A stretch of 64,000 nucleotides of DNA from Hansfordia pulvinata (Eukaryota > Ascomycota > Sordariomycetes > Xylariales). A model generated the notes under the pieces. That model was not told the DNA's origin. It saw nothing but the letters and a program-made list of their open reading frames with translations, and made no database searches. The position numbers and the translations under genes are program-made. Positions 11,377-22,474 of the stretch are shown here, one piece after another. The first letter of the stretch is position 1; the number at the start of each line of letters is the position of its first letter. The stretch covers positions 3,906,001 to 3,970,000 of the forward strand of contig BJKQ01000001.1 in NCBI GenBank assembly GCA_006538405.1, written 5' to 3'.

Positions 11377-13152
11377 GGCCGCATCAGGAGGCCAGGCGCA
11401 TGGCAGGGGCGGCGGTTGGGAAGCGCCAGGTCGAAACGAGCGTGAGGCCGAGGGCGGGTGAGGGGTGAAAAGAGGGGGCCAAGAGGCGCGGGCTGGGGCG
11501 GCGCGGTAAGGTATACCCTCTACCGTGTGATGTTGTGTATGCGGATACTGGATGGAGGTGCGCCAGGTCGGGTTGAGTCGAGTCGAGTCGAGTCGATTTG
11601 GGTCGGGTCGAGTCGTATCGTGTCGCGGGGCGGGCGGCGGCAGCTAAGGCGACGCGACGGGCCGGGTCAGACCAGATGGTGTGGGCGCTGCGGTCGCAGG
11701 AGGGGCGCGGGACGCCGTGCGAGATCTGCGCCTGGGTCAGTTGTTTACGCCGACGCAGACGAGCGGCGCGGCGCGGCAGCGGTGGTGGTGTGGTGGTGCA
11801 GGGATGCTGCTTCTTCGCTCCTCACCTTGCCCGCACCAACCACGCCCACTCGACCAGCTCCGAGACAGACCGGCTCAAGTCCGAGCCCAGAGACCCAGGC
11901 CGTGGGGCGGAAGGGGACTGACGAACCTGGAGTGGGGGAAAAGGAAAATACAGGCGCACAAAGAGGCGACAGATGCTTGGCCAGAACGACCTGACAATGC
12001 TGGATAAAGTACCAAATGAAGCGCACGCTGATGCTTTGCTATTGTTGGGGGATGGGAGGTGAGCGTGGTGATGTTGACAGCCCTGGCGACGGCGGTCACC
12101 GACTGCGAGTACGGGAGGCGCGGTACGAGAGGGGTACCTGCGGGCGGGGGGTCATCCCCACGTATATGCTGTCAGTGCAAGTACCGCCCGACTCGAGGTG
12201 CCTGGATGCAGGTGGGGACCGCGCACGCTGGAGCCATCGCAGTCCCGCCAGGTCGCGCTTTGAGGCCGTTTTGGCGGTACGCGCCAGTTTGCTTTGTATG
12301 ACGGTACGATGCTTGATCTCAGCCGCTTGGAGCCATCTCAGTATTTGCTCGTTGTTGATTTCGATGGTGGGCGATCTCCCGGCTTCATAAATGGAGAGGT
12401 ACATGTATCTGACTTCGTCAACGGCGCCAAACGCGCTTACTGGCGCGAACACAACATTGAAGTTGCCTCTATAAACTGCGCTTGTCTGTGCCACAATCAA
12501 GCCAAATTCATCGAGGTGGCATACAACCTTGATGCTGACCCTCTGTCTAAGATTCTCTGGGCGGGACAATCGCGCCCGACTTGAGGCACAGCGGTTAATC
12601 GACCAATCTGAGGTGGTGAGATTTGAGGACCTGCGGAATCAGCCGAACGCGAGTACTACGAGTACTCCGATCAGTGCCGGGCAGCTCCTACATGTAGGTA
12701 ACTGGCTTCTGCAAGCACTGTAACCGGGTACCTTAGGTACAATAGAAAGCTCCGGCTGTCACGGCGCTGGCCAGACCCCACTAACGCTTTCGTGGCTGCG
12801 CTCCAGGGCTGAGCAAGGAAGTGCCGATAGGTTAGGTACCTACGAGTACACCTAACCTTAACTCATACCTAACTCATACATCCACCGTGCACTCGAGGGA
12901 CCCGACGAACGGCAGCATAAACCAAACGGAATTGTCAATCTGCCGACATCGACATCAGTGCGTCAATCCCAGCCGTCCACGTCGATCCAATCTGCCATCT
13001 CATCTTGTACTCAACTCAGATCGCATACGAGCAGGCCTCGGACGCGCACACGGACGCTGCCATTGCTGCTGCTCGCACGGGTGCTTGCCCTCTCTGCTCG
13101 ATTCCACCGCGCTGGCTGCCCCTTGACCCTCAGCCCACCCGTCGTCTTCACT
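11377..13152. other. Divergent promoter region between RhoGEF and DCC1-like genes
   Basis: It holds the RhoGEF 5' region with a GAGTC array, and the DCC1 5' region. Near 12650-12668 and 12840 the GAGTAC-type word and TAGGTACCTA-type words are dense. A 157-codon minus frame at 12096-12569 shows no family features. Confidence 0.55.
11575..11615. repeat. GAGTC pentanucleotide array
   Basis: Four perfect GAGTC units (11575-11594) are followed by diverged copies. The array sits about 200 bp upstream of the RhoGEF start codon. Confidence 0.85.
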
Positions 13153-13609
13153 ATGCCCAGCCAGGCCGACACGGGCATTCCCGTGGTCCACAAGCCTGAT
13201 GGTGTCAACTACAAGCTTTTCGAGCTGCCGCCGGAGCTCCTCGAACTGCTCGAGTCGGACCAGCCTCCTTCGTGAGTTCTGGCCATGCCCTGTCACGCAC
13301 GCACGCACAAAGGACCTCTCTACTCCTGCTGACCGAAGAGCCAGCCTGATCCTCCAGTCCTCCGACACCTCGGCTGTCTTGAAAGCCGGGTCTCAGTCCT
13401 GGAACCTGCGCCAGAAGAACACGTCCAACGACCTGATCCTGCTGCAGGCCGCCGAGACATCAACGGCGTCCCCGGCCGAGATGCCCGAGAAGGGTCTCCG
13501 TGCCGTGGCCACCATGCACGACACCATTGAGCTGGTGGCCGAGAGTGCGCCTGCCGCCGCCCCCGTCGCTCGCGGCAAGTGGCATGAGAAGTTTGCTCGG
13601 GGTCGGTGA
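13153..13609 (+). CDS. DCC1: DCC1-like sister-chromatid cohesion protein, short form
   Basis: Exons 13153-13271 and 13345-13609 (GTGAGT donor, CTGAC branch, CAG acceptor) give 127 residues. The N-terminal pattern YKLFELPPELLELLES, then SLILQSSDTSAVLKAGSQ and LRQKNTSNDLILL, matches the N-terminal domain of Dcc1. Dcc1 is a subunit of the Ctf18-RFC clamp loader that pairs with Ctf8 to bind DNA polymerase epsilon and support cohesion. Full-length Dcc1 is normally 330-400 residues with C-terminal winged-helix domains. This frame closes after a basic KWHEKFARGR tail, with no continuation in any frame to 14.4 kb. It is therefore either a genuinely short form keeping only the Ctf8/Ctf18-binding half, or a truncated gene. 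The tail looks ordered rather than random, so I favour a real short protein. Start ATG at 13153 has no in-frame upstream rival that looks coding. Confidence 0.68.
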
Positions 13610-16174
13610 AAATGTTCTCATCTAGAAACCGCCCGCTCCCCCAACCCTCGGCAGGGTAGAGAGAGGGAACAAAGAAACAGAAGAAGAGGAACAAAGAACA
13701 GAAGAAGAACCTCAGCTGGCAGGAACGCGGAGCCTACTGCCTGCCGGCATGCGGCGGATCTGGGCCCCAAGGCTCCGACGTGACAGGCGCAGAAGCACAC
13801 TCGAACGCCTACGCGCCGCGGCTGACGCCGTTTCCACTCTTCCATCCAAGCGTAATTGTGGGGCTTGCGTCGGAAACAAGACTGGGCGGATCGAGTGGCC
13901 TGCGCAATCGCAACGCAGGAGCCGCGATGTGGATGGAAGACCGGGGGACGCTTGTCGGCATCGCGGCTGTGGCTTTGCCGACGGCCTCCGCGCTTCATTG
14001 CGACACTGTCGCTACGGGTGGCGTCTGCTGGTGATATTGACAATGTCGAACGCCTCGAATTGACGCAATAGCCGATATGTATTAGACGGGCAAAGGTCTG
14101 AGTCTTGTGTCCCAACGCACTTGGTAGAGGTGACTCGATCGTGCGTGAGGATTTGTTCCTGGTCTGAGCTGGTTTCGGCTTCTCTGCGTTGCGGCTCCAA
14201 AGTTAGAGTGGCCAAGGACCGCGCTGAGAGCAGGGGTGTCGGACCCCGGCGACGTGTTGTCAAACTGACATGCCGGCCAGAATCAAGAGAGAAGATGGAT
14301 CCGTCGGGATCGTCGCGAGCAAAGATCCGGCACATTGGACGGGCTCTTAGAAGAGAGGACCGGATGTCCCCGAGAATATCAGGCAATTAGTCAACGGATG
14401 AACCCAGGAACCTCGTCTGCTGTCAGAAGCTGGGCAAATTGTATCTGTCTTCTTATCTGCGACAGTTGCATGCAGGACACCCTGAACCAAGGAGTCGATC
14501 CAGCTTGGCTTGGTGCAGCGATGCTCGCGAGTTGCTTTTCAAGGAATACGGAACGGCGACAGCTGCTACTCGGAGCTGTGTCAACATTCCCCGCCGGCTC
14601 AAGCCTACTTCCTGCACCTCGACTCATGACACGACTGACAGCGAGGCCGGGGACTCGAAGTCCACTCCCCGACGGCCTTTAGGTGACAAGATCGCATCAA
14701 CTTGCCGCATGTGACCCATTGACACAAGGCTACTGGAGCAGGGGCAACTTGGGTCTGGGATCTGGCCCCCGCAGACCCATCAAGTCAGACTGGGCTTCAG
14801 GCGAGGAGCCTTGGGCTAGCAGACAGACTCGCGCAGGACGCAAGAGCACCACAATCGCCCTTGTTTCCGCGCACCGGGGAAACATGCTCGATTGCAGTTT
14901 CACTACGATACGTTGTTGCGGTTTCACTACGATACGTTGCCTACCTAAGTTAGGAATGGACGGGCGCTACGCGATCCTTGAGCCGCACTATTCGTCCCGG
15001 GTCTAAAATCAGCTCTTCGAGTTTGTTCCTGGCTGCGCGCGCCGATCATTTACCAGAAGTCGTACCCATCGGTCGGGTCCGGTTTGCCGGGCACTCTGTC
15101 GGGCGATTCTTCATTTATTTGTTCCTTTCTTACCAAGCTCGAACCAGGTGAGCGTGGCTGCGTAGCAAGCCACAGTTGGTCAGGGAATCCCTGGCACAAG
15201 CCTGCAGTCTCTCAGAGGAGAAGAGAAAGAATATGGTGATTTGTCACAGTGAACGAAGGCTCAACAGCTTTGTCCTGCCAGAAGTAGGCACGGCTGAGCC
15301 GATCTCCATCTCCATCTCCTTCCCCCGTATAGCGCGGGCACAGTTAGGCAACTCGCGATGCCGGGGCCGGCCCATGTTGGTTTCGAAACCTGCGGCCGCG
15401 TTGGCGAGAGGGCAGGCTCCTCGCCTGTCGCCGCCCCCTTCTCCCGCCCAGCGCTTGTGTCGGATGCGCTGCTTGCTTAGGAACCCGGGGCAGCATCTCA
15501 CGCGCCAGCGCTGTTAGCCCCTTGCCTGTGACTCCTGCAGCCACGCCCAAGGTTATAAGGTGGGTGCATCCGATCCTGTGCGGTGGCGAACATCTGAGGC
15601 ACCATTCATCAACAACGCTCAGCAGAGAATCCTACGCCGGGCATCCGGCGTGCAGTGCTGGATCGTGAGTCGACAAGGGCCTCCCCGGGCGTACTCGCAA
15701 GACTGAAGGGCCAAGATGCGGTTCTAGAACTACAGAGATCACAGGAGTTGTGTTGTTGGCTCAGGGGGAACAGTATTGCCACAGTAGGAAGGTTGCTGAC
15801 GACCCCTGCCACCGTGGCAGCCCGTCTGTTTGTGGCATGGCCAGCGGCAGATTGTCTCCATATGCGCCGCCCGCCTCCGTGTGCTTGCTGGGTGGTTATA
15901 AAACCTCGATGGCGTCCCAGCATGGTCACTATTCTTTGTGATCAGCAACCAAGCCACGCTCTCCGCCTCTCATCTTTTCTCCCGTTTTCCGACTTCTCCA
16001 GCGCTCCTAGTCGAGCAGCTTTGCGCAGTGCGCCCAGACCTTCTTTCAGATCATCGATATCTTCAGATTTCTACCCGAACTTCACCTTCATTATCCAGCA
16101 CGGATTTTCCAACGAGAAAAGACACAACACCATCTCTTCCAACGTAACCCACGGACATAACCACCAGAAACACC
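13610..16174. other. Intergenic region, mostly featureless
   Basis: Nothing recognisable lies between 13.6 and 15.9 kb on either strand. A tandem pair of GTTTCACTACGATACGTTG copies lies at about 14897-14940. The last 280 bases hold a TATA box and a CT/CA-rich leader of the secreted-protein gene. Confidence 0.55.
15897..15903 (+). promoter_or_regulatory. TATA box of the secreted expansin-like gene
   Basis: TATAAAA lies 272 bp upstream of the ATG at 16175. It is followed by a pyrimidine- and CA-rich, ATG-poor stretch like fungal 5' leaders. The site is predicted from sequence only. Confidence 0.45.
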
Positions 16175-16783
16175 ATGTCTTTCATTATCAAGAACCTCGC
16201 TACCGTGGCGGCTCTCTGCGCCAGCGCGGGCATGGCCCAGTACAACAGCGGCGGCGGCGGCGGCAGCGCGGCCGCCACGTGGGAAAACTACGAGAGCTTC
16301 GCGGGCCTGACGGGCAGCCCGCCGGGATGCGGCATGGACTACTCCGCGCTGGACGTCAACAAGATCGTGGCGTACGGAGACGCGAGCTACTCGCTGTGCG
16401 GCGCCTGCGTCAAGCTGACGGGGACCCAGGGCAGCGCGACGGCCATGATCGTCGACAACAAGGCCGCGGGCGGGTTCGACATCTCGGGCCCGCTGATCGA
16501 CCAGCTGTACGGGAGCAAGGACGCCGGCAACTGGCAGGTGCAGTGGCAGCAGGTCGACATCAGCCAGTGCTCCGGCATCTGGAACGGCAAGATGAGCACG
16601 GCGCAGTCGACGTTCAAGGGCCTGGAGGCGCAGTGGCCCAACGCGCAGCTGACGTACCCGTCGCTCAACGCGGCGGGCCAGGACGCGCAGACGGCGACGC
16701 AGCAGGCCAAGGGCGGCCAGGGCACGGCCTCGCGCCGGGCTGTGCGCGCCCGCGTCGTCAACGCCAACAAGTGGCAGGCGTAG
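16175..16783 (+). CDS. Small secreted expansin-like (double-psi beta-barrel) protein
   Basis: A single exon encodes 202 residues. Residues 1-21 form a signal peptide (basic start, hydrophobic core, cleavage near AMA-Q). A Gly/Ser linker follows, then a domain with GSPPGCGMDYSALD, YSLCGACVKLTG, TAMIVDNKAAGGFDISG and LYGSKDAGNWQVQWQQVD. The spacing of the Cys-Gly motifs (Cys52, Cys75, Cys78, Cys132) and the ...VD...G.FDIS...W... order are those of RlpA/expansin-like barrels found in many small fungal secreted proteins. Such proteins bind or loosen polysaccharide; no catalytic residue set is evident, so enzymatic action should not be assumed. The C-terminal 35 residues are low-complexity Gln/Ala-rich with a dibasic ASRRAVRAR site that Kex2 could cut. 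Codon use is extremely GC-rich at third positions, as in the neighbouring genes. Confidence 0.75.
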   Translation: MSFIIKNLATVAALCASAGMAQYNSGGGGGSAAATWENYESFAGLTGSPPGCGMDYSALDVNKIVAYGDASYSLCGACVKLTGTQGSATAMIVDNKAAGGFDISGPLIDQLYGSKDAGNWQVQWQQVDISQCSGIWNGKMSTAQSTFKGLEAQWPNAQLTYPSLNAAGQDAQTATQQAKGGQGTASRRAVRARVVNANKWQA

Positions 16784-18215
16784 ATGATGGCGGCGGCGGC
16801 GGCGGGGCGAGCGAGGCAGCAGCGGCGTCGTCGTGATGCTTAGCTGGGTAGCCTACCCACTCACACACGCACACACAGTTAGCCAGGATGCGGGCGCCTG
16901 GTGGGCTGAGGGCGACGGAGCTGCGGCTGACAGTGATGAGAGAGGGCCGAACCAGACTTGTTCATCAGTACCTGGCAGCAGGAATGGGGGCGGGTAGGCG
17001 GATCGGCGGGAGGAGGATGGGGGCGGAGTGTCGATTTGAGTGTCACGAGTATGTACAGTGTACCTTTGGCGCCGGGAGGATTCAGATCGAGGCTATACCT
17101 TATGTACTCTCAAGCATTTTCTCTTTTGGATTGATTAATCGTCAGCAACTTCAATTCTTAGCAACTTCATCTTGCCACCTCAGGAAGGCCGAGGAGCCGC
17201 CCTGTCCTTGCTATACTCGTACTTGTGCACCCGGGGGCGCTGACGCGGAGTGCCCGAGCTTTTCGTTGCTGGGGTCGTGCTGCTCGCGCCGGACCCGACC
17301 CGAGTGCCGAAATTCGAAAAGCCCGTTGACGCCCGGAGCAGCCGAACGGCCGGGCTCCACCTGCTCGCTCCGGGACCTGTAGCCAATGCCAGCTACTCCG
17401 TCATGGGTACATGATGAGGCACCTACATAGGCTACTAGTAGTAGGGTCGCGGTTTCAAGTAGATGTGAGTCCCTAAGGTACCTGACCTTTCGTGCTGAAT
17501 GCACGGATACACCGCTCCCGATGCACGACGGCAGTAGTACTCGTATCCTGCTGGGCAACTACCGGCAGGAACGACGGCCTCTATCTGCCTGGTGTGATCC
17601 ATCCGATGGATCCATCGTATGAGTACTTGTACTCCATGTTCCGTTCCTACCGAACCTTCGTGCGTAGCTGTCGGACACGGTCATCTCCAGCGCTGCCTGG
17701 CGTGAATGTGCGACGCCCATGCTGATGTGCTAATTCCTTCCTGCCAATAGGTACATATCTGAAGAACCATCGTAATAATAGCCCTTACCGGCGCGGCCGA
17801 TTCTTCCCTGCAACTCAGGCTCTAGGTGCCTGCACCATCATTGATGTAGGTCGCCACGCTTCCGTTTCAGACCGTTAACGTCAGGTGGAGGTACCTTAGG
17901 TACATACCTCGAACACCAGCGCACCGTGGAACGACGTCCATACCTCGGGTTAGGTACGCGCGAAGCTCCGACTGGGCATCTTGCACGCCCACCATCCATC
18001 TCCCTTGCACGGCCAGCCACCGCCACCCGGTCCCGTTCACGCATCTACGTATTCAGCCGCCACTCGACGCGCGCGCATCCCTGGCCTCTTGTCCTCCCTC
18101 CGGCATTGGCCGACGGCAGCGACCACGACTGCGGCAGCGCCGGCGACAGTGGTGGTCGGAGTGGTCGAGGCGGCAGCGACTGTGGCTCCATCAGCAGAGC
18201 ACCGCTGTGACGACC
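16784..18215. other. Intergenic region rich in GTACTCGTA-type words
   Basis: A CA repeat lies shortly after the stop (16860-16877). The words ACGAGTA, TACTCGTAC and GTACTCGTA occur at about 17047, 17214 and 17537. TAGGTACCTTAGGTAC-type words lie near 17890. No gene is evident. Confidence 0.5.
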
Positions 18216-18752
18216 ATGGCGCAGGCGCCCCCGGCCGGAGACGGAGCCGGAGCCGGAGCCGGAGCCGATGCCAATCCCGGCCCCGCCAACCTGGCTGGCT
18301 TCGCCCGCCTGCCACCGGAGCTCCGCGACATGATCTGGCGCCGCGCCCTGCCCGAGCCCCGCGTCTTCACCGTCCTCGTCTACCTGTCCTCGGGGCTCAA
18401 GACCGTCCTCCTCGCTCGCCCAGGCTCCGGCACTGGCGGCGGCGGCGGTCTGCCCGTGCTGGCCGCCATCTGCTCCGAGTCGCGCCGGGCTCTCGCGGAC
18501 GCAGGCTACGCCCTAGCCTTCGCCGACCCGGAGCGCCACGGCGCCGCCGACCCGGGCGTCTGGTTCAGTCCGGACCGCGACGTCGTCGAGCGCACCATGT
18601 GGGCGCCGGGCGACTTTTGGGGCCCTTCGGCGGCTGCTGCTGACGCCGCCGCCGCCGAGGTCGGGAGCGACGAGTCGCGGGGCGAGAGGGCCGGGGTGGA
18701 GAGAATGGCCCCCACCAGCAGCGACAGCCTGCGACAACAGCATGAGCCGTGA
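18216..18752 (+). CDS. 2EXR-domain protein
   Basis: One exon encodes 178 residues from the ATG at 18216, which has a good ACCATGG context; a GTG nine bases earlier is not a likely start. After a Gly/Ala-rich N-terminus the 2EXR signature appears: FARLPPELRDMIWRRALPEP, then ICSESRRALADAGYALAF, then WFSPDRDVVE. 2EXR proteins are a large fungal family of unknown biochemical role, usually 250-400 residues, and often clonally variable. Here the frame ends about 60 residues after the third motif in Ala-rich sequence, so the C-terminal half normally present is missing or the gene is broken. An unseen intron near the 3' end is the alternative. Confidence 0.65.
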   Translation: MAQAPPAGDGAGAGAGADANPGPANLAGFARLPPELRDMIWRRALPEPRVFTVLVYLSSGLKTVLLARPGSGTGGGGGLPVLAAICSESRRALADAGYALAFADPERHGAADPGVWFSPDRDVVERTMWAPGDFWGPSAAAADAAAAEVGSDESRGERAGVERMAPTSSDSLRQQHEP

Positions 18753-20155
18753 CGATTTGCTCCTCCTCGTCAGCATCACATAAACGGCGCCCGCGTTCTC
18801 GTGGCGGACGCGGGCTTGGCCGCTAAGAGTAATCGGCAGTACTGGGCTGGTTAACTCTCATCAGGCGGGCTACCAGTGGTGGGCATTGCCAAATTATCTG
18901 TCTAATTGAGCGCCGAAATATTCAACTTATCCCACCCCTCCCTTTCGAGCTCCAACATGTCGCCCTTGGGGTGCCCTGTGTCCACTGGCCCCTGCGATAG
19001 ATGGACATTCGGCCATGTCAGAACTTCAGGAGTCAGCACCTGTCATTCCTCTACAAAGCTCAGCCCATCCGTGTAACGCGAGCCCGCGCGCGTCTACTGT
19101 GTACGCACATTGAGGGCGCAGCGACTGACCCAACGGCAGCGCTGAGCAAGTTGCAATCAGGGTCCGCCAATGCACGCCATGAGGCAGAGCACACGACAAT
19201 GTCTCGCGTGCGTGACCGTCTGCGACTCTCCATGCGAAGCGACTATTCCAACATCAGCGCTGAGCATTCCCAACAACACACGTGCCGTATTTCCCTATCC
19301 ATATCGGAGGTGCATGCGGGCGGAGCCGGAGTGCTCAGTGTTGACGTCGGGTGACCGCTTTACCGCTGGGTGAGTTTAGCAGCTCTGCTTATGAGCCCTC
19401 GCCCTCGATGAATCTCATTAGACTTGAACACGAGGTTTGACTCACCGAGCAAGCAGCGGTGGTGGCTCGCTCGACTCATCGAGCAGGAACGTGGTGAAGA
19501 GACCCACTCGGGCCGGGGCTAAGGCCGTCGCGTCCGAATTTGCCGAGTCCGACTCGGTCCAGTCGGGGCCGGCTCGGGATTCCTCAGCCTCCTAGCGCCG
19601 CATCGCAGCCGCGGCGATCGCAAGCTGGCAAAGCTCGAAGCCCCTAGTTAGTGGCATGCAGCGCGTCGGATGGTGAGCAGCTGAAGATGACGAGAGACGC
19701 GGAAACGTGCTCGTATAAAGAAGCGGCCAACTCCGCCGCCGGATCATATTGATGACCCGAGAACGAGCCAGGCTGCTTCAACACGGTGCTATGTGGTCTC
19801 CACGTCCTTGAATGCCAATTCCTTTATACCCTTAAAGACGCAGACACGACCCCAGACCACTGCTCAGAAGGAACTAATCTATTTTTACAAAACCGGATTC
19901 GCGCCTCTGGCCACGAGACTGGCGCTGTTCAGCACCACCCCCACCAAGACGCACCCTGTGTCCTGCTTCGAGAACCCGTGTAAGCTCGCCGTCATCATCA
20001 ACGACGAGATCCTGCCCCTCTACTCGCGCCGTGACGGCAGCGACGACAGCACCCAGCTGACCGCCATCCGCCATCGCCTCGACGACTAGCGCCGCAACAC
20101 GTCGCCCCCCCCAATCTTCCTCCTTCACCTCATCTAAATCCTACCGACCCCACCC
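18753..20155. other. Intergenic region upstream of the FAD monooxygenase
   Basis: A TATAAAG word at about 19715 could serve the monooxygenase, with a 5' leader of about 400 nt. No conserved coding sequence or RNA gene was seen. Confidence 0.45.
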
Positions 20156-21610
20156 ATGAAAGTCCTCATCATTGGCGGCGGCATCGCCGGGCCTGCGCTG
20201 GCCTACTGGCTGGGCAAGCAAAACCAGGACAACAGCAGGGATGGCACAAACCTCGACGACCCTCACCGGCGAGAGCAAGAGCCGCAGCAGCGGTACGACA
20301 TCACCGTGCTGGAGCGCAGCCCGGACCTGCGCGCCTCGGGCCAGCAGATCGACCTACGAGGGCAGGGCATCGTGCTCATGAAGATGATGGGGCTCGAGGC
20401 GGAGCTGCGCGCTGTCAGGTGCGCCGACGAGGCGGGGCTGCGCGTGCGCGACCGCCGGGAGGGGGGCCGGTCGGTGGCCTTCTTCCCCGCCACGGCCGAG
20501 GGCGCCGCGTCCCAGGGCGCCGTCAGCGAGTGGGAGATTATGCGCGGCGACCTCGTGCGCGTCCTGCACGGCGCGACGCGCGGGCTGCCCGGGGTCCGCT
20601 ACGTGTTCGGGCTCACCGCCGACGAGATCCTGCAGCCGCCCCAGCAGCGGCGCGGTGACGGCGGTCAAGAAGGGCCCGGGCCGGCGCGCGTGCGCTTCTC
20701 GGACGGCTCGGAGGCCGAGTACGACCTGGTCGTCGGCGCCGACGGCGCGGGCTCGCGCACCCGCCGCACGGCGATGCCCGACATCCCGGACCCGCGCCAC
20801 GACGTCGACGTGCACGTGTCGCTGTGGTCGTCGCCCGCGGAGCCCGGGGACCCGACCGACTGGACCGTGTGCTGGCTGCCGGGGGGAGGGCAGCTCTCGA
20901 CGCGCAAGGACAGCCCGGACTCGATCCGCGTGTACTGGTCGACGCAGGGCCGCAGTGGCTGCGAGGCCCTGCACGCCGCGGGCTCGCTGGCCGAGAAGAA
21001 GGCGGCCCTGGCCGAGGAGCTGGCGCGGGCCGAGGCGATGCCCGGCGCGGGGGACTCGTGGGGCGCCGCCCGCTTCCGGCGCGACCTGCTCGCGTCCCCG
21101 CTCGCCGACGACTTGTACTGCCAGCACCTGCACCAGATCCGTCTTCCCCCGGGTGCGTGGTCCCGTGACCGCGTGGTCCTGCTCGGCGACGCCGCTCACT
21201 GCCCCACCCCACTCGGAGGCGGCTACGGCACCACGTCGGCGCTCATCGGTGCGTACATCCTCGCGGGCGAGCTTAGCAAACAAATGGGGACGGGCCGGGC
21301 TAGCGAGGAGAAGGGAAGGTCAGTGGCGGGACAACAGGGACTCCAGGTCGAGCTGATCGAGACGGCCGCTGCGGCGTATGAGCGGACTCTGCGGCCCCTC
21401 ATCACGGAAAAGCAGGAGTCCGTCAAGCCATGGATCATCCGGGCCGTCTACCCAAAGACGCAGCTGGGCATCAGCACGCTGCAGACCGTCATTCAGCTCA
21501 TCTCCAAGCTCGCCTTCCTCAGCAAGATCTGGTCGTGGCAAAAGCCCGAGGAGTCGGCCAGGCTCGAATACGAGGATTATTTCGGCGTGGCGCCTAAGGT
21601 GCCCAAGTGA
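20156..21610 (+). CDS. FAD-dependent monooxygenase (PHBH-like fold)
   Basis: A single exon of 484 residues. The N-terminal Rossmann motif VLIIGGGIAGPALAYWLG (residues 3-20) binds the ADP of FAD. YDLVVGADGAGSRTR near residue 196 is the DG motif, and RVVLLGDAAHCPTPLGGGYG near 340-360 is the GD motif of group A flavin hydroxylases. Such enzymes use NAD(P)H and O2 to hydroxylate or epoxidise small aromatic or polyketide substrates; the substrate cannot be read from sequence. Related fungal enzymes act in tetracycline-like degradation or secondary metabolism, but no synthase gene lies nearby, so cluster membership is not supported. The N-terminus has no targeting signal. A Gly/Asn/Asp-rich insertion (about residues 22-45) separates the first strand from the second, longer than usual. 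Confidence 0.85.
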   Translation: MKVLIIGGGIAGPALAYWLGKQNQDNSRDGTNLDDPHRREQEPQQRYDITVLERSPDLRASGQQIDLRGQGIVLMKMMGLEAELRAVRCADEAGLRVRDRREGGRSVAFFPATAEGAASQGAVSEWEIMRGDLVRVLHGATRGLPGVRYVFGLTADEILQPPQQRRGDGGQEGPGPARVRFSDGSEAEYDLVVGADGAGSRTRRTAMPDIPDPRHDVDVHVSLWSSPAEPGDPTDWTVCWLPGGGQLSTRKDSPDSIRVYWSTQGRSGCEALHAAGSLAEKKAALAEELARAEAMPGAGDSWGAARFRRDLLASPLADDLYCQHLHQIRLPPGAWSRDRVVLLGDAAHCPTPLGGGYGTTSALIGAYILAGELSKQMGTGRASEEKGRSVAGQQGLQVELIETAAAAYERTLRPLITEKQESVKPWIIRAVYPKTQLGISTLQTVIQLISKLAFLSKIWSWQKPEESARLEYEDYFGVAPKVPK

Positions 21611-21917
21611 GATTGGTGCGAAGCCGAGGTGCCCCGGGGTAATGTCCCAGCTGGCGGGTAGTCTCATGGTGCGGGAGAAGACCGAGAGTCGAGTGCTTTA
21701 GATCCCCCTTGATCGAGTTTCGTTAAGCGCAGTCCAAGAATTCGAGCGCGTCACCATTTATTTTCGTGACCTTTTCGAGTTCAATATGGAGTTGTACTCC
21801 ATGCCTTTTCATATCATGCAAGCAGTTCTCCGACAAGCACCACTTGATAAGTAGTAACACCCACGACATTCTGATCTTCAAGGGGCCATTGTTAGTTAAC
21901 GTCGTACGAGCTCAGAG
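21611..21917. other. Short convergent intergenic gap
   Basis: It contains the 3' ends of the monooxygenase (+) and REV7 (-). Nothing else was seen. Confidence 0.55.
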
Positions 21918-22432
21918 CTACGCCGGAGCGGCAGCAAACTTGGCCTTAGCGACGCCCTCCTCCAGCCAGCACTCAAAGTACAGAGGGCCAGCTTCGACAG
22001 GGGGCAGAGGCGTCGTTCTGGCGCCGCCGAGATCCGCTCCGCGCTGCGGCGCCGATGATTCGGCCGACGAGCCTTCGCGTGGCTGTAGGCTGGGCTGTGA
22101 AGGAACCCAGGGCTGGGGGTGCTGTGATGAAGCGGACCAGAGTTAGTGACAGGACGGGGCGCGTGTGTGGCTTTCGAGACGGCACTTTGGAACCCGGCTC
22201 CATGTGCGCATGGAAAGACTCACCCCGATCGGAGCCCGTCCCTCCTCCCGCAGCTCGACGGCAATCGTGAAAGTGCAGTCTGAGGGCAGCGGCGCGGCCT
22301 TCTCCGCGGCGTGCGCCAGCCGCCGGATGGCCCCGCGCAGATGCTCGTGCACGTCGGCCCAGTTGACCTGGCCATGAGTGCTGCCATCCCCGCCACCGGC
22401 CTCGACAGTATCGTCGCCTCCTCCGCCTCCTC

Positions 22433-22474
<42 letters not shown>

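Noticed and set aside
12096..12569. 157-codon minus-strand frame upstream of DCC1
   Set aside because: No recognisable family and several recurring intergenic words lie inside it.
15655..16836. 393-codon plus-strand frame over the expansin-like gene
   Set aside because: It overlaps the secreted-protein gene in another frame, lacks an ATG start and reads as Arg/Gly-rich shadow sequence.
20354..21283. 309-codon minus-strand frame opposite the FAD monooxygenase
   Set aside because: Antisense shadow of a GC3-rich gene with Arg/Ala-rich composition.
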